A stretch of 64,000 nt of DNA from Bacteroidales bacterium (GTDB lineage Bacteria; Bacteroidota; Bacteroidia; Bacteroidales; Marinilabiliaceae), in contig SUWW01000002.1 in assembly GCA_015061285.1 (NCBI GenBank), forward strand, positions 91,852 to 155,851. Direction: 5' to 3'. The notes under the pieces were generated by a model. That model saw only the letters and a program-made list of their open reading frames with translations. It searched no databases and was not told the DNA's origin. Position 1 is the first letter of the stretch. Every line of letters begins with the position of its first letter. Positions 1-8,872 of this stretch are shown here, in pieces. A program made the position numbers and the translations under genes.

Positions 1-1
1 A

Positions 2-337
2 AATATTCCATCTAAAGACGATGCGTTCATTCACGACCTCGTGTCGTACATAGAAATGAACTACAAATCCGACTTGTCGGTAGATCAACTTGCCGACCAC
101 TTCCACATGAGCCGAACTGTGTTCTACAATAAGATGAAGAGCCTTACTGGACAAAGCCCACTTGAGTTCATACGACAAATAAGACTCAAAATAGCCGATC
201 AATTATTGCGCAAAGGTTTTAACGTGTCGGAAGTGTCGTATGAGATTGGCTATCAAGATGTCAAATACTTCAGCAAGCAGTTCCGTCAGCAGTTCGGTTA
301 TTCGCCAAGTCAAGTGAAAAAGAAAAATGACAATTGA
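2..337 (+). CDS. C-terminal AraC-type DNA-binding domain of a regulator (5' truncated by window edge)
   Basis: The reading frame is open from the first bases of the window, so this is the tail of a longer gene. The visible 111 residues form an AraC/XylS double helix-turn-helix: LSVDQLADHFHMSRTVFYNK is the first helix-turn-helix, and VSEVSYEIGYQDVKYFSKQF followed by FGYSPSQ is the second. The segment before it (DDAFIHDLVSYIEMNY) is the type of linker that follows the receiver domain in Bacteroidetes hybrid two-component regulators. A hybrid sensor/regulator for polysaccharide or nutrient use is therefore the likely full-length protein, but the sensor part is outside the window and a plain AraC regulator remains possible. 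Confidence 0.85.
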   Translation, partial: NIPSKDDAFIHDLVSYIEMNYKSDLSVDQLADHFHMSRTVFYNKMKSLTGQSPLEFIRQIRLKIADQLLRKGFNVSEVSYEIGYQDVKYFSKQFRQQFGYSPSQVKKKNDN

Positions 338-361
338 AAATTGAGAATTGAAAAATGTCAA

Positions 362-387
362 TGTCATTCTGAGCGAAGCGAAGAATC
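362..387 (+). repeat. Half-copy of dispersed element TGTCATTCTGAGCG...
   Basis: A 26-base stretch beginning TGTCATTCTGAGCGAAGCGA sits between the regulator tail and the 7TM-HD gene. It matches the left arm of the inverted repeat at 2591-2658 except for one base, but has no partner arm here. It looks like a half-copy of a dispersed intergenic element. Confidence 0.7.
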
Positions 388-424
388 TCATTGTACAAAA
401 AGCACTCGTAATTAGTATCGCATA

Positions 425-2548
425 ATGTTTGATAAAGATAAGTTTAGAAAAATTTGGTCGCGCTTCTACAAGCCAGTGTATCGCATTACAGCTTTTGTTG
501 TTGCTGGTTTGTTTATGGTATTGTCGTTTCCGAAAGTCGATAAGTATAACTATGAATACGAACTACAGCGTCCATGGCGACACGAAACAGTTATCGCGCC
601 TTTCGATATACCCATCTTCAAAACCGACGAAGAAATAGCTTTAGAAGAGGATAGCGTCCGCGCATTTTTTCGCCCTTATTATCATCGCGATAGTATAAAT
701 GAAGACGATATTAGAGCCAAGGTTGCGCAGACAGCAGAGATCTATGCTGGCAAATTCGAAATCATTAGCCCCATAAATATCGAAACCGATACGGTGCGCA
801 ATTTCACCATCGAAAGACTCACTCAGCACCTTATTAGTGTATATAATGTCGGCATCATAGATATTCCCGATAACGTAGATGACGAACAACTTTCGACCTA
901 CGAGCTGATGATTATTTCGGGTAATATATTGGAGCCGTTCAGTTTCGACGAACTCTATACGCGCCCAATGGCTTGCACTGCCGTCACTACGCGTCTTATC
1001 AACGACCTCAATAATCGCTTCGGCAGAAACCAATGGACTCAGACTCTCGTTGATCGTTTGCCCATCAACGAACTCATAACATCTAACATAAAATACGATA
1101 CAGAGAAATCGCAGAGCGAACTCAATGCTCGCATGAGCAGCATACCACTATCGAATGGTAAAGTGCTGGCTGGTCAAAAGATTATCGACACTGGCGAGAT
1201 TGTCGACAAACGCACTGCTCGCATACTCGACTCGCTAAGTCGCATCTACGAAACTCAATATGCCGCCAGCGATACGTGGGCTATCAACATAGGCGAATTG
1301 CTTATTGTCTACAGTTTGCTGTCGTGTGTCTTCTTCTTCCTCTTCTTTTTCCGCCGCAAACTTTTCAAGCACCTTCGCTTCATAAATTTCATTCTATTAA
1401 TTATGCTGATATTCGTTGTAGGTGCTGGATTTATGGCGCATAAACATCTAAATATTAGCTTCATCATACCATTTACGTGTATACCAATAATCATTCGCAT
1501 CTTCATCGATTCGCGTTTGGCTATGTATGTACATACCATCACCATACTTATAATATCGTTCTTCGCCTACAATAGCCAACTCTTTTTGCTGCTGCACATA
1601 CCAGCAGGAATTTTGGCTATAATTACGCTTATCAACGTCACACGCAGAGTGCAGTTGGTGCGCACGTCGCTTGTGGTGTTGGGCTCGTATCTATTATGCT
1701 ACTTAGGCTACAACTTGTGGCACACAGGCGAGCTGAACGTGCATAATATCAACATAATATTGATGTTCGTGATAAACGCAGCTCTCATCTTGATGGTATA
1801 TCCTATGATATACATATTCGAACGACTATTTAAGTTTGTGAGCGATGTCACACTAATGGAATTGTCGGACACTAACCATCCGCTGTTGCGCGAATTGGCC
1901 GAGAAGGCTCCAGGTACATTTCAGCACTCTATTCAAGTGGGCAATTTGGCGCAAGCTGTGGCGTATAAAATTGGTGCCAATGCAATGCTTGTGCGTGCTG
2001 GCGCTATGTATCACGACATAGGCAAAATGGTGGCGCCGCTATATTTTACAGAAAACCAGGTGAATAAGATTAATCCTCACGTAGGTATGGATTTCGTGAA
2101 GAGTGCTGCTATAGTTATATCGCACGTAACTAATGGCGTCAAGATTGCTCAGCAACACAATTTGCCTACGCAGATAATCGACATAATATTATCGCATCAT
2201 GGCACAACCAAGGCTCGCTACTTCTACATCTCGTGGCGCAATGCGCACAATGGTCAAGAGCCCGATCCGCGCCTGTTTACCTATACTGGGCATACGCCAA
2301 CAACCAAGGAAGAGGCTATAGTAATGATGGCCGATGCCGTAGAAGCCAGCAGCAAGAGCCTTACCGAATACACCGATGAGAGCATTGATGCGCTCGTTGA
2401 TAAGATTATCGATGGTCAGATAGAACAAAAGCAATACAACGACGCGCCGATAACTTTCAAAGACATCTCGAAGGCCAAGAGCGTGATGAAGGAGAAGCTC
2501 AAAAGCGTTTACCACACGCGCATTCGCTACCCGGAACTGTCTAAGTAA
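425..2548 (+). CDS. 7TM-HD family phosphodiesterase (PgpH-like)
   Basis: A 707-residue membrane protein. After an N-terminal transmembrane helix (about residues 18-37) comes a large extracytoplasmic domain (about 45-285). A run of about seven hydrophobic helices follows (about 290-475), then a cytoplasmic HD domain. The HD motif HDIGK lies near residue 530, with further metal-ligand histidines in QHS (near 501) and SHHG (near 590). The domain order is that of PgpH, the cyclic-di-AMP phosphodiesterase, so the inferred role is hydrolysis of a cyclic dinucleotide at the inner membrane. The substrate is an inference from the family. Transcribed alone, with only dispersed repeat sequence on either side. 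Confidence 0.85.
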   Translation: MFDKDKFRKIWSRFYKPVYRITAFVVAGLFMVLSFPKVDKYNYEYELQRPWRHETVIAPFDIPIFKTDEEIALEEDSVRAFFRPYYHRDSINEDDIRAKVAQTAEIYAGKFEIISPINIETDTVRNFTIERLTQHLISVYNVGIIDIPDNVDDEQLSTYELMIISGNILEPFSFDELYTRPMACTAVTTRLINDLNNRFGRNQWTQTLVDRLPINELITSNIKYDTEKSQSELNARMSSIPLSNGKVLAGQKIIDTGEIVDKRTARILDSLSRIYETQYAASDTWAINIGELLIVYSLLSCVFFFLFFFRRKLFKHLRFINFILLIMLIFVVGAGFMAHKHLNISFIIPFTCIPIIIRIFIDSRLAMYVHTITILIISFFAYNSQLFLLLHIPAGILAIITLINVTRRVQLVRTSLVVLGSYLLCYLGYNLWHTGELNVHNINIILMFVINAALILMVYPMIYIFERLFKFVSDVTLMELSDTNHPLLRELAEKAPGTFQHSIQVGNLAQAVAYKIGANAMLVRAGAMYHDIGKMVAPLYFTENQVNKINPHVGMDFVKSAAIVISHVTNGVKIAQQHNLPTQIIDIILSHHGTTKARYFYISWRNAHNGQEPDPRLFTYTGHTPTTKEEAIVMMADAVEASSKSLTEYTDESIDALVDKIIDGQIEQKQYNDAPITFKDISKAKSVMKEKLKSVYHTRIRYPELSK

Positions 2549-2590
2549 TTCAGAATTCAGGATTCAGAATTCATAATTCAAAATTATAAG

Positions 2591-2658
2591 TGTCATTCTG
2601 AGCGCAGCGAAGAATCCTATGAACACTGATGAGATCCTTCGCTACGCTCAGGATGACA
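2591..2658. repeat. Inverted repeat with 26-bp arms (TGTCATTCTGAGCG... element)
   Basis: The left arm (2591-2616) begins TGTCATTCTGAGCGCAGCGA. The right arm (2633-2658) is its reverse complement at 23 of 26 positions, ending GCTCAGGATGACA. The two arms enclose 16 bases and would fold into a long hairpin. It lies in a 261-bp gene-free gap between convergent genes, and a single arm recurs at 362-387. It could act as a bidirectional terminator, but it has no clear T-run. Confidence 0.8.
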
Positions 2659-2684
2659 AGGTGCGCAAAACCATTTTGTGTTCA

Positions 2685-2728
2685 GGCGGATTTGTATCCG
2701 CCGTCTGTGAAAAGTGGATTTGAAATCC
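2685..2728. repeat. Two GGATTT/AAATCC palindromes
   Basis: GGCGGAT-TTGT-ATCCGCC at 2685-2702 is a perfect 7-bp stem with a 4-base loop. GGATTTGAAATCC at 2716-2728 is a second perfect palindrome around one base. They share the GGATTT core, which suggests one small repeated element downstream of both convergent genes. Nothing else is visible in the gap. Confidence 0.6.
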
Positions 2729-2809
2729 GCCAACGCATTAGTTGGGGATTTCAAATTTTCGATGAAGATGCTCGCGTTTTTTTGTTGATTTATATGTAGT
2801 TACAAGTTG

Positions 2810-3991
2810 TTAGTAAACTCTGCGAGCGCGAGAAAAACCAAGACCGAACGTGATTGCTACGTTATGTGCAATACCTGTATAGTCTCCACTTTGCATGTGG
2901 AAAGTAGTCGGAAACATTGCATAGCGGATGCCCAATTGCCAATATCCGTAATTCATTTTTCCACTAAATGGTCCGCGTTCAAGTAATAATAAATCGCGTC
3001 CAAACTCAACGCTCACACAGGGCCTCCTATTATCATCAACGCTAAAATCGATGCGTTCGTTCTGTGGCAAATTGTCTCTTACAGATGCATGATTTATACC
3101 TATGGATGGCATAACGTACCATCGAGATTGCAGTGGAAGCTTATATCCTATCAATATTTGGAGGTTGTCAATCTCGTATTTTTCGCCACGTGGCAAGCAT
3201 TTCCAACCATCGTCGAGGTCTTGGTGCGTTTTGCCCAACGTGCAATCCATACTGAACTGAAGTTGCCAACGGTAGATTGACAGAGCGATTTTGCCTCCAA
3301 AGTCAAAACCTACATTGTCAATATCGGCTAACGATTGCGTATGAATTGTTGAACCCAAAGCCCAACCCATATATACGCCAAACTTATGGTACGGCTCATA
3401 TTTATACCGCATATACTTACGAGTGAAGGTCTCCAAAGGCTTTTCGGGATTCGTAGTGAGATATGCATCGCAAAAACCGTTAATCTCCTCACGGTCGTGT
3501 GAAATCACATAGTTGATATATAGCGAAATAAATTCTTTTTCTTCGGCCGTAATGCTTGTCGATTGCGCCACCGAACCTTTTATCTCGTCTTGATGTCCTC
3601 GTACGTATACCAACGCTTGATAGAGATACAAATTTTCGCGTGGTGTGATTTTATAAGTAAAATTGGCGTAGAACGTAGAGTCGTCCTCGTTTTTCACGCT
3701 GTTGAGCAGTTCCGGATAGAAACCGTTGAGGAGGTAGAGCACGCGATATTCATCGAGGTAGAAAGCCAAGTTTCCCGAGGTCTCGAGCGAGGTTTTGGCG
3801 TAGTTGAGCAGTTCGTGCACGGTGGCGGTATCGTGGCTATTGAAGGTCATGTCGTAGACCAAATTTCTGCACTTTTCAATCTTTTCAGAATGACTTTGCT
3901 GAGCCATAATATCAGGCTCATTATTCTGTGCCACAATTGTTTGACTTGCGAATAAAAATAGAGCAATTGCAAGCGGGTAGATGTTTTTCAT
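2810..3991 (-). CDS. Exported protein of unknown function, possible outer-membrane C-terminus
   Basis: A 393-residue protein with a clear signal peptide (MKNIYPLAIALFLFASQTIVAQ). The first half (about 35-190) is mostly helical and charged. The second half (about 200-393) has alternating aromatic and polar strands with Gly and Tyr (such as GVYMGWALG, WQLQFSMD, YGYWQLGIRYAMF), consistent with a small beta-barrel or beta-sandwich. I do not recognise the family. It stands alone, and a TACATTTG -7 element sits 41 bases upstream of its start. Confidence 0.7.
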   Translation of the reverse strand: MKNIYPLAIALFLFASQTIVAQNNEPDIMAQQSHSEKIEKCRNLVYDMTFNSHDTATVHELLNYAKTSLETSGNLAFYLDEYRVLYLLNGFYPELLNSVKNEDDSTFYANFTYKITPRENLYLYQALVYVRGHQDEIKGSVAQSTSITAEEKEFISLYINYVISHDREEINGFCDAYLTTNPEKPLETFTRKYMRYKYEPYHKFGVYMGWALGSTIHTQSLADIDNVGFDFGGKIALSIYRWQLQFSMDCTLGKTHQDLDDGWKCLPRGEKYEIDNLQILIGYKLPLQSRWYVMPSIGINHASVRDNLPQNERIDFSVDDNRRPCVSVEFGRDLLLLERGPFSGKMNYGYWQLGIRYAMFPTTFHMQSGDYTGIAHNVAITFGLGFSRARRVY

Positions 3992-4031
3992 ATTTATGTA
4001 GAGTATTATTTGGTAAGTCTGTTTGTATATG

Positions 4032-4039
4032 CAAATGTA
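4032..4039 (-). promoter_or_regulatory. Candidate Bacteroidetes -7 element (TACATTTG)
   Basis: On the minus strand the octamer reads TACATTTG, matching the TAnnTTTG -7 consensus of the primary Bacteroidetes sigma factor. It lies 41 bases upstream of the exported-protein gene starting at 3991. No convincing TTTG -33 element is seen at the expected distance. Confidence 0.45.
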
Positions 4040-4136
4040 TATTTATTTGCAATCTGTTGATTTTGCTTGCTTCAATGAATAGGCAAAAGTAAAGAAGCGT
4101 TTACTCCTTCGCTACGTCAACTCTGGAAATGTGTAC

Positions 4137-4690
4137 AAAGCCATTTTCGCGACTCAATGAAGGTTTCTGAGCGTGCGAAAAAGCATTTTCACGATTGAAT
4201 GAGGGTAGCTGAGCGTCAGAAACTATGTTTTCATCGTGGAATGGCAGTTTCTGAGCGTCAGACAGGCATTTTCACAACTCGTTGGGACTTGCTGAGCGTC
4301 AGAAACTATGTTTTCGCGATTGATTGAGGGTTTCTGAGCGTCAGATAGGCATTTTCACGATGAGTTGGGAGTTGCTGAGCGTCAGAAACTCCCATTTAGT
4401 CATAACAATGGATTTTGCGCAATGTGCAAAAAATCGTTTTCATGACTCGTTGGGGGTTGCGCAACTTGCGAAACTATGTTTTCATCGTTGAGTTGGACTT
4501 GCGCAACGTGCGGAAGCCATTTTCACGATTAATTGGGACTTGCGCAACGTGCGAAACACCCATTTAGTTATAACAATGGATTTTCCGCATTGTGCAAAAA
4601 ATCGTTTTTATGACTCAATGAAAATTTCTGCATACGTGCGAAAAAGCGTTTTCATGACTCAATGAAAATTTCCGTCATCGATACCTTTGA
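4137..4690. repeat. Field of about 13 degenerate ~42-bp tandem repeats
   Basis: Units of roughly 40-44 bases follow a pattern TTTTCaCGAnTnnnTGgGnnTTGC, then a core, then GAAACTATG. In the first half the core is CTGAGCGTCAG; in the second half it is GCGCAACGTGCG. Both cores are short inverted repeats around three bases. A longer segment (CCCATTTAGTnATAACAATG plus about 50 more bases) occurs twice, near 4390 and 4559, so the array also has higher-order structure. It fills most of the 773-bp gap between two divergent genes. No coding frame is evident. Confidence 0.8.
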
Positions 4691-4731
4691 CATTGTATCT
4701 ACTTTTTACTTTCTACTTATTACTTAGTTAG

Positions 4732-4739
4732 TACTTTTG
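4732..4739 (+). promoter_or_regulatory. Candidate -7 element of mntP (TACTTTTG)
   Basis: TACTTTTG matches TAnnTTTG and lies 25 bases before the mntP start, leaving a very short leader. There is no room for a manganese riboswitch between this element and the gene. The -33 region is T-rich without a clear TTTG. Confidence 0.5.
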
Positions 4740-4764
4740 CCCCAACAAAAAAATCATCGGCATC

Positions 4765-5328
4765 ATGTCGTTCATAACCTCGTTGTTGCTGGCTGTTGCG
4801 CTTGCCATGGATAGTTTTGCAGTGTCCATAACTATTGGGCTGCAGCAGAAACGTTTCGTACCTGCAACTCTACTCAAAGTGCCCTTAGCGTTCGGAATAT
4901 TTCAAGGATTGTTTCCGCTCATCGGTTGGTGGCTGAGTGTGCAAATAGGCGAATCGCTTGCCGCTGTAGACCACTACATAGCCTTTGCATTGTTGGCGTT
5001 CATAGGCGGTAGAATGATTTACGAAGCTTTCCACGAGTCGGGCGAGATGGAGCGTACCGACCTCAGTAAAATGCGCTCGGTGCTTTATCTTGCCACAGCT
5101 ACGAGCATCGACGCGTTGGCTGTGGGCGTGAGCTACGGACTTGTTGGCATCGACTTACGCACTGCCATTGTAATCATAGCCATAGTTACGATACTCTTCT
5201 CGCTCGCTGGTATATATATAGGCGTGAAGATGGGCAACATATTTGGCTCGAAAGCCGAGATTGTCGGTGGTGCAATGTTGATATGTTTAGGAATAAAAAT
5301 AATTGTAGAACATACTTTACTTGATTAA
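4765..5328 (+). CDS. mntP: Manganese efflux pump MntP
   Basis: A 187-residue inner-membrane protein with six hydrophobic helices arranged as two inverted three-helix halves. Each half carries the family signature with an acidic residue in the membrane: AMDSFAVSI near residue 15 and SIDALAVGV near residue 115. MntP exports Mn2+ to prevent toxicity. The length is normal for the family. The gene ends nine bases before the C69 peptidase gene, so the two are probably co-transcribed, although no functional link is obvious. Confidence 0.92.
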   Translation: MSFITSLLLAVALAMDSFAVSITIGLQQKRFVPATLLKVPLAFGIFQGLFPLIGWWLSVQIGESLAAVDHYIAFALLAFIGGRMIYEAFHESGEMERTDLSKMRSVLYLATATSIDALAVGVSYGLVGIDLRTAIVIIAIVTILFSLAGIYIGVKMGNIFGSKAEIVGGAMLICLGIKIIVEHTLLD

Positions 5329-5337
5329 TTACACGAA

Positions 5338-6978
5338 ATGAATCTTACAAAAATTACGCTCTGTGCTTTTGCAATGGCTTTTGCTACACAGGCATTTAGC
5401 TGTACGAATTTTATCGTAACAAAAGGAGCTTCGGCCGATGGTAGTACTATGGTTACTTATGCTGCCGACTCGCACGTACTCTACGGCGAACTCTACCGTT
5501 TCCCCGCAGCCAACCACAAACGCGGCGAAAAACTCGCCATTCGCGAATGGGACACCAATAAATATTTAGGCGAGATTGCGCAAGTGTCCCATACATATTC
5601 TGTTGTGGGAAATGTGAACGAATTCCAACTCACTATTGGCGAAACAACATTTGGCGGTCGCGACGAACTTGTAGATACCACTGGCATAATAGACTACGGA
5701 AGTCTTATATATATTACGCTGCAGCGCGCTCGCAACGCCCGTGAAGCCATTCGTGTTATGACTTCGCTTGTAGCGGCATACGGCTATTGCAGCGGCGGCG
5801 AGTCGTTCTCTATTGCCGACCCCAACGAAGCTTGGATTATGGAGATGGTGGGCAAAGGTTCGCACGAGCAAGGCGCTCTCTGGGTGGCTGTACGCATTCC
5901 CGATGGCTATGTTAGCGGTCATGCCAACCAAGCGCGCATAACTACTTTCCCGCTCAACGACCCTGAGAATTGTCTCTATGCTCCCGACTTGATTAGTTTC
6001 GCTCGTGCAAAAGGCTATTTCAACGCCGAAGCCGACAGCCTTTTCAGCTTTGCCGACGCATTCAATCCACTCGATTTTGAGGCAAAACGTTGCTGCGAAG
6101 CTCGCGTATGGAGCGGTTTCCGCAAGATGAACGCCGAGATGGATAAGTATGCCGACTATGCTTTCGGTATAAGCAACGAGCGTATGCCGCTCTACATAAA
6201 GCCCGACCACAAAATCACGCGTCGCGAACTCACCAACATCATGCGCGACCACTACGAAGGCACAGCAATGGATATGACTCAAGATGTCGGAGCTGGACCT
6301 TTTGGAGTGCCATATCGTTGGCGTCCTCTCGAATACGAGGTCGATGGCAAGACATATCTACACGAGCGCGCCATAGCTACACAGCAAACAGGTTTCTGGT
6401 TTGTTAGCCAAATGCGTAGCGACAATGCTGCAGGCGGCATCATCTGGTTCGGCTGCGATGATGCCAATACATCGGTGCTTGTACCTATATATACAAGCAC
6501 TACAGTTGTGCCAATTCAGTTTGCTCAAGGCACAGCCGATATGCTCACATTCAGCTGGAATTCTGCCTTCTGGGTGTTCAATTGGGTTGCTAATATGGCA
6601 TACTCGCGTTATAGCCACATGATAGGTGATATTCGCAAATGCCAAGTGAAACTTGAAGATGAACTCGATCAGGCTGTGTTGGAGATGGATAAGCGTATGG
6701 CAGAGCTTTCAAAAGACAAAACTATGCGCGCTATGGTGGCTAACACATTTGCTGCTGAGCAAACCAACAAGGTGGTCGATTCATGGAAATCGTTGGGCGA
6801 GTTCCTTATGGTTAAGTTCAACGATGGCAATGTCCACCCAGAGCACGATGGCGTTTTCGATAGAACGAAAGATGGCAACCCCGTTTCGCCTCAATGGCCT
6901 GGTTATGGCGACAAATACTATCGTACTATAGTAGAGCAGACGGGCGATAAATTCATCTTTAGAGATAGCAAGAAGTAG
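5338..6978 (+). CDS. Peptidase family C69 dipeptidase (exported)
   Basis: A 546-residue protein with an N-terminal signal peptide (about 1-21) ending just before Cys22 in the sequence AFSCTNFIVTKGASADGSTM. Family C69 enzymes (PepD-like) are N-terminal nucleophile hydrolases whose exposed cysteine is the catalytic residue. Here the signal cleavage itself would expose it. Other typical blocks are SFSIADPNEAWIMEMVG and GHANQARI. It likely cleaves dipeptides in the periplasm. The -7 element before mntP may serve both genes. Family assignment is firm; the substrate is not known. Confidence 0.9.
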   Translation: MNLTKITLCAFAMAFATQAFSCTNFIVTKGASADGSTMVTYAADSHVLYGELYRFPAANHKRGEKLAIREWDTNKYLGEIAQVSHTYSVVGNVNEFQLTIGETTFGGRDELVDTTGIIDYGSLIYITLQRARNAREAIRVMTSLVAAYGYCSGGESFSIADPNEAWIMEMVGKGSHEQGALWVAVRIPDGYVSGHANQARITTFPLNDPENCLYAPDLISFARAKGYFNAEADSLFSFADAFNPLDFEAKRCCEARVWSGFRKMNAEMDKYADYAFGISNERMPLYIKPDHKITRRELTNIMRDHYEGTAMDMTQDVGAGPFGVPYRWRPLEYEVDGKTYLHERAIATQQTGFWFVSQMRSDNAAGGIIWFGCDDANTSVLVPIYTSTTVVPIQFAQGTADMLTFSWNSAFWVFNWVANMAYSRYSHMIGDIRKCQVKLEDELDQAVLEMDKRMAELSKDKTMRAMVANTFAAEQTNKVVDSWKSLGEFLMVKFNDGNVHPEHDGVFDRTKDGNPVSPQWPGYGDKYYRTIVEQTGDKFIFRDSKK

Positions 6979-6991
6979 AAACTATAGTTTT

Positions 6992-7891
6992 TTACTTCTT
7001 TAGCAGATACTCCGCCATCCATTCCACAACTTGTGGAGCCCAAGGGTTGAAAAGCCAAAAGGTGTGCGGGGTATCTGTTGTTTTTTGCACTTCTGCCGAG
7101 TGTCCATGTCGGTTCAATTCGTCGATCATTTCGTTTTGCCCAGCGCTGAATCGTTTTTGTGCGCTATTGATGAATAAAAAGTCGGCACTTTTTTCGCCTA
7201 CATTGTATAGAGCCGATGCGCTATTCCATAATTCGCGGCACGAATCGACCGGACAACCGAGCCAAAGTGTTGCTGCCGATTTCTTTCCGGGTTTGTCGTG
7301 ACCTTCTGAAGAATCGGGGTGGATGAAAGCCAAAACTCCATCTATGTCGATGACGTGCTTAATTATTCCAGAAATGTTGCGTGCTCCAGCCAATGCAGCC
7401 AACTGTCCACCTGCCGAAGTGCCAGAAACGTTGATGCAATTTCTATCGAAATGATACGCTTCTGCATTGTCGTATATCCATTTCAATGCATCTTCTACAT
7501 CGTTGAGTGCTGCGGGATAGAGTGCAACATCCGACTTGCGATAATCTACGCATACGCACGCTATACCTCTGTTAGCCAACGATTTTGCTATAGGCCAATC
7601 CATCGTTTTGTTTCCAGAACGCCAGCCTCCTCCATGTACAATGCACAGCGTTGGCATTTGCGCATTTGCGTTTTGCGGCAGGAATATATCGAGTTGCAAA
7701 CTGCGATTGTCTGCTTTTTTATATTCAATATTTATAATCTCGTTAACGTCTACAGAATCGGCTCTATATGGTGATATGAATGGGTATCGCTTGCGCTGCT
7801 TGGCATATTCGTTTTCAATGTTAAACTCTTGAGCCTCTGCCACAAATCCCATCAGTAGGCAGACGATAGTTAGTAATACATACTTATGCAT
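6992..7891 (-). CDS. Exported alpha/beta hydrolase, esterase/lipase type
   Basis: A 299-residue protein with a signal peptide (MHKYVLLTIVCLLMGFVAEAQ). It carries the oxyanion-hole motif HGGGW near residue 85, the nucleophile elbow GTSAGGQ near 157, and a C-terminal TPHTF that provides the likely catalytic histidine. The spacing fits BD-FAE or hormone-sensitive-lipase-like carboxylesterases. Many such proteins in Bacteroidales act on acetylated sugars, but no glycan-use genes adjoin it here. It converges on the C69 gene with a 13-base gap. Confidence 0.85.
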   Translation of the reverse strand: MHKYVLLTIVCLLMGFVAEAQEFNIENEYAKQRKRYPFISPYRADSVDVNEIINIEYKKADNRSLQLDIFLPQNANAQMPTLCIVHGGGWRSGNKTMDWPIAKSLANRGIACVCVDYRKSDVALYPAALNDVEDALKWIYDNAEAYHFDRNCINVSGTSAGGQLAALAGARNISGIIKHVIDIDGVLAFIHPDSSEGHDKPGKKSAATLWLGCPVDSCRELWNSASALYNVGEKSADFLFINSAQKRFSAGQNEMIDELNRHGHSAEVQKTTDTPHTFWLFNPWAPQVVEWMAEYLLKK

Positions 7892-8040
7892 ATCCTTAGT
7901 GTTTTATTGGTATATAAATGATTATTGACAATTGAATTTGTGTTGCAATTGTAGTAGAACTATGAAAATGAAAAGGGGATTTTTCCGCATTCTTATTGGA
8001 CTTTTTCCGCTTTGTGCCTTTTAGCGATAATGTTAGTAAC

Positions 8041-8076
8041 AAAAAAGCCACAAGAACGTGCGTTCTCATGGCTTTA
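8041..8076 (-). terminator. Terminator of the Bat operon
   Basis: Read on the minus strand, AAAGCCATGAGAACG pairs with CGTTCTTGTGGCTTT apart from one mismatch, and the second arm runs into TTT. It lies 28 bases past the stop of batE, a canonical position for an intrinsic terminator. Confidence 0.8.
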
Positions 8077-8103
8077 TATATCTATATACTTAGAAATACA
8101 GAC

Positions 8104-8868
8104 TCAAATCACCTCAATGTCTTGGCTCTTTATCCAACCAACGTTGCCATCGTCGAGGCGAACTTCGCTCCAATCGCCAATGGTGCTAAGAATCACAACG
8201 TGAGTGCCTTCGTGGAGAACAACCATCTGAGTGCCATTTTTATCGGGCGAAGTGCTGAGTGTAACCGACGAACTCATAATTATAGCAGCTTTGCTATTCA
8301 CCACTTCGTTGCGTTGGTTTATCGATATTGTAAGTGCGCCGATAGCAAGCACTGTAAGTATTAAACCAGCAAAGAAGCCAACTTTGCGCATAGCCACCGA
8401 ATTGGCAAATAGAAACATAGCTACACCAGCCAACACGAGGACGAAGAATACGATGAAAATTACAGCCCATCCATCAGAGTTGGTGATGTTGCGGAACGAA
8501 TCCCACCAACGGAAGATAAATATTGGCGTGAGTTTCTGCATCTTGTCGGTCATTTCGTAGGCCTGCTCAAGGTTGTATTGCGTATCCTCATCGGATGGAT
8601 TTAGGCGCTTTGCACGCTCAAAATTGAGAATGGCAGGACCAAGTTTACCACTTTTGTAGTGGCAGTATCCCAGGTTGTAGTAGAGTTCGGCACTCTCGTA
8701 GCCTTCACCAAGAATGTAGTTATACGTATTTATAGCTTCGGCATTCTGTCCGTCCATAGCCAACTTGTTGGCATGTTGAAGCGAGTCGGCAAGTTGTTGC
8801 TCTGTGGCAGCAAAGGCATGAGTGCCGGCGAGTATAACTAAGGTTATATATATTGCAATGCGTTTCAT
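8104..8868 (-). CDS. batE: BatE: TPR and SH3-domain membrane protein
   Basis: The start is taken at the ATG at 8868, giving 254 residues with a signal peptide (MKRIAIYITLVILAGTHAFA). An upstream extension would run into batD. TPR units follow (YYNLGYCHYKSGKLGPAILN, near residue 60). Then come two membrane helices around 130-190 and a C-terminal SH3-like domain (VVLHEGTHVVIL to GWIKSQDIEVI). This is the layout of BatE, last gene of the Bacteroides aerotolerance operon. The Bat proteins are thought to form an envelope complex with MoxR; BatE's exact role is unknown. Ends at a hairpin terminator. Confidence 0.85.
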   Translation of the reverse strand: MKRIAIYITLVILAGTHAFAATEQQLADSLQHANKLAMDGQNAEAINTYNYILGEGYESAELYYNLGYCHYKSGKLGPAILNFERAKRLNPSDEDTQYNLEQAYEMTDKMQKLTPIFIFRWWDSFRNITNSDGWAVIFIVFFVLVLAGVAMFLFANSVAMRKVGFFAGLILTVLAIGALTISINQRNEVVNSKAAIIMSSSVTLSTSPDKNGTQMVVLHEGTHVVILSTIGDWSEVRLDDGNVGWIKSQDIEVI

Positions 8869-8872
8869 TTCT

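Noticed and set aside
4700..4764. Manganese riboswitch (yybP-ykoY type) before mntP
   Set aside because: Only 25 bases lie between the -7 element and the start codon, and the repeats upstream do not resemble the aptamer.
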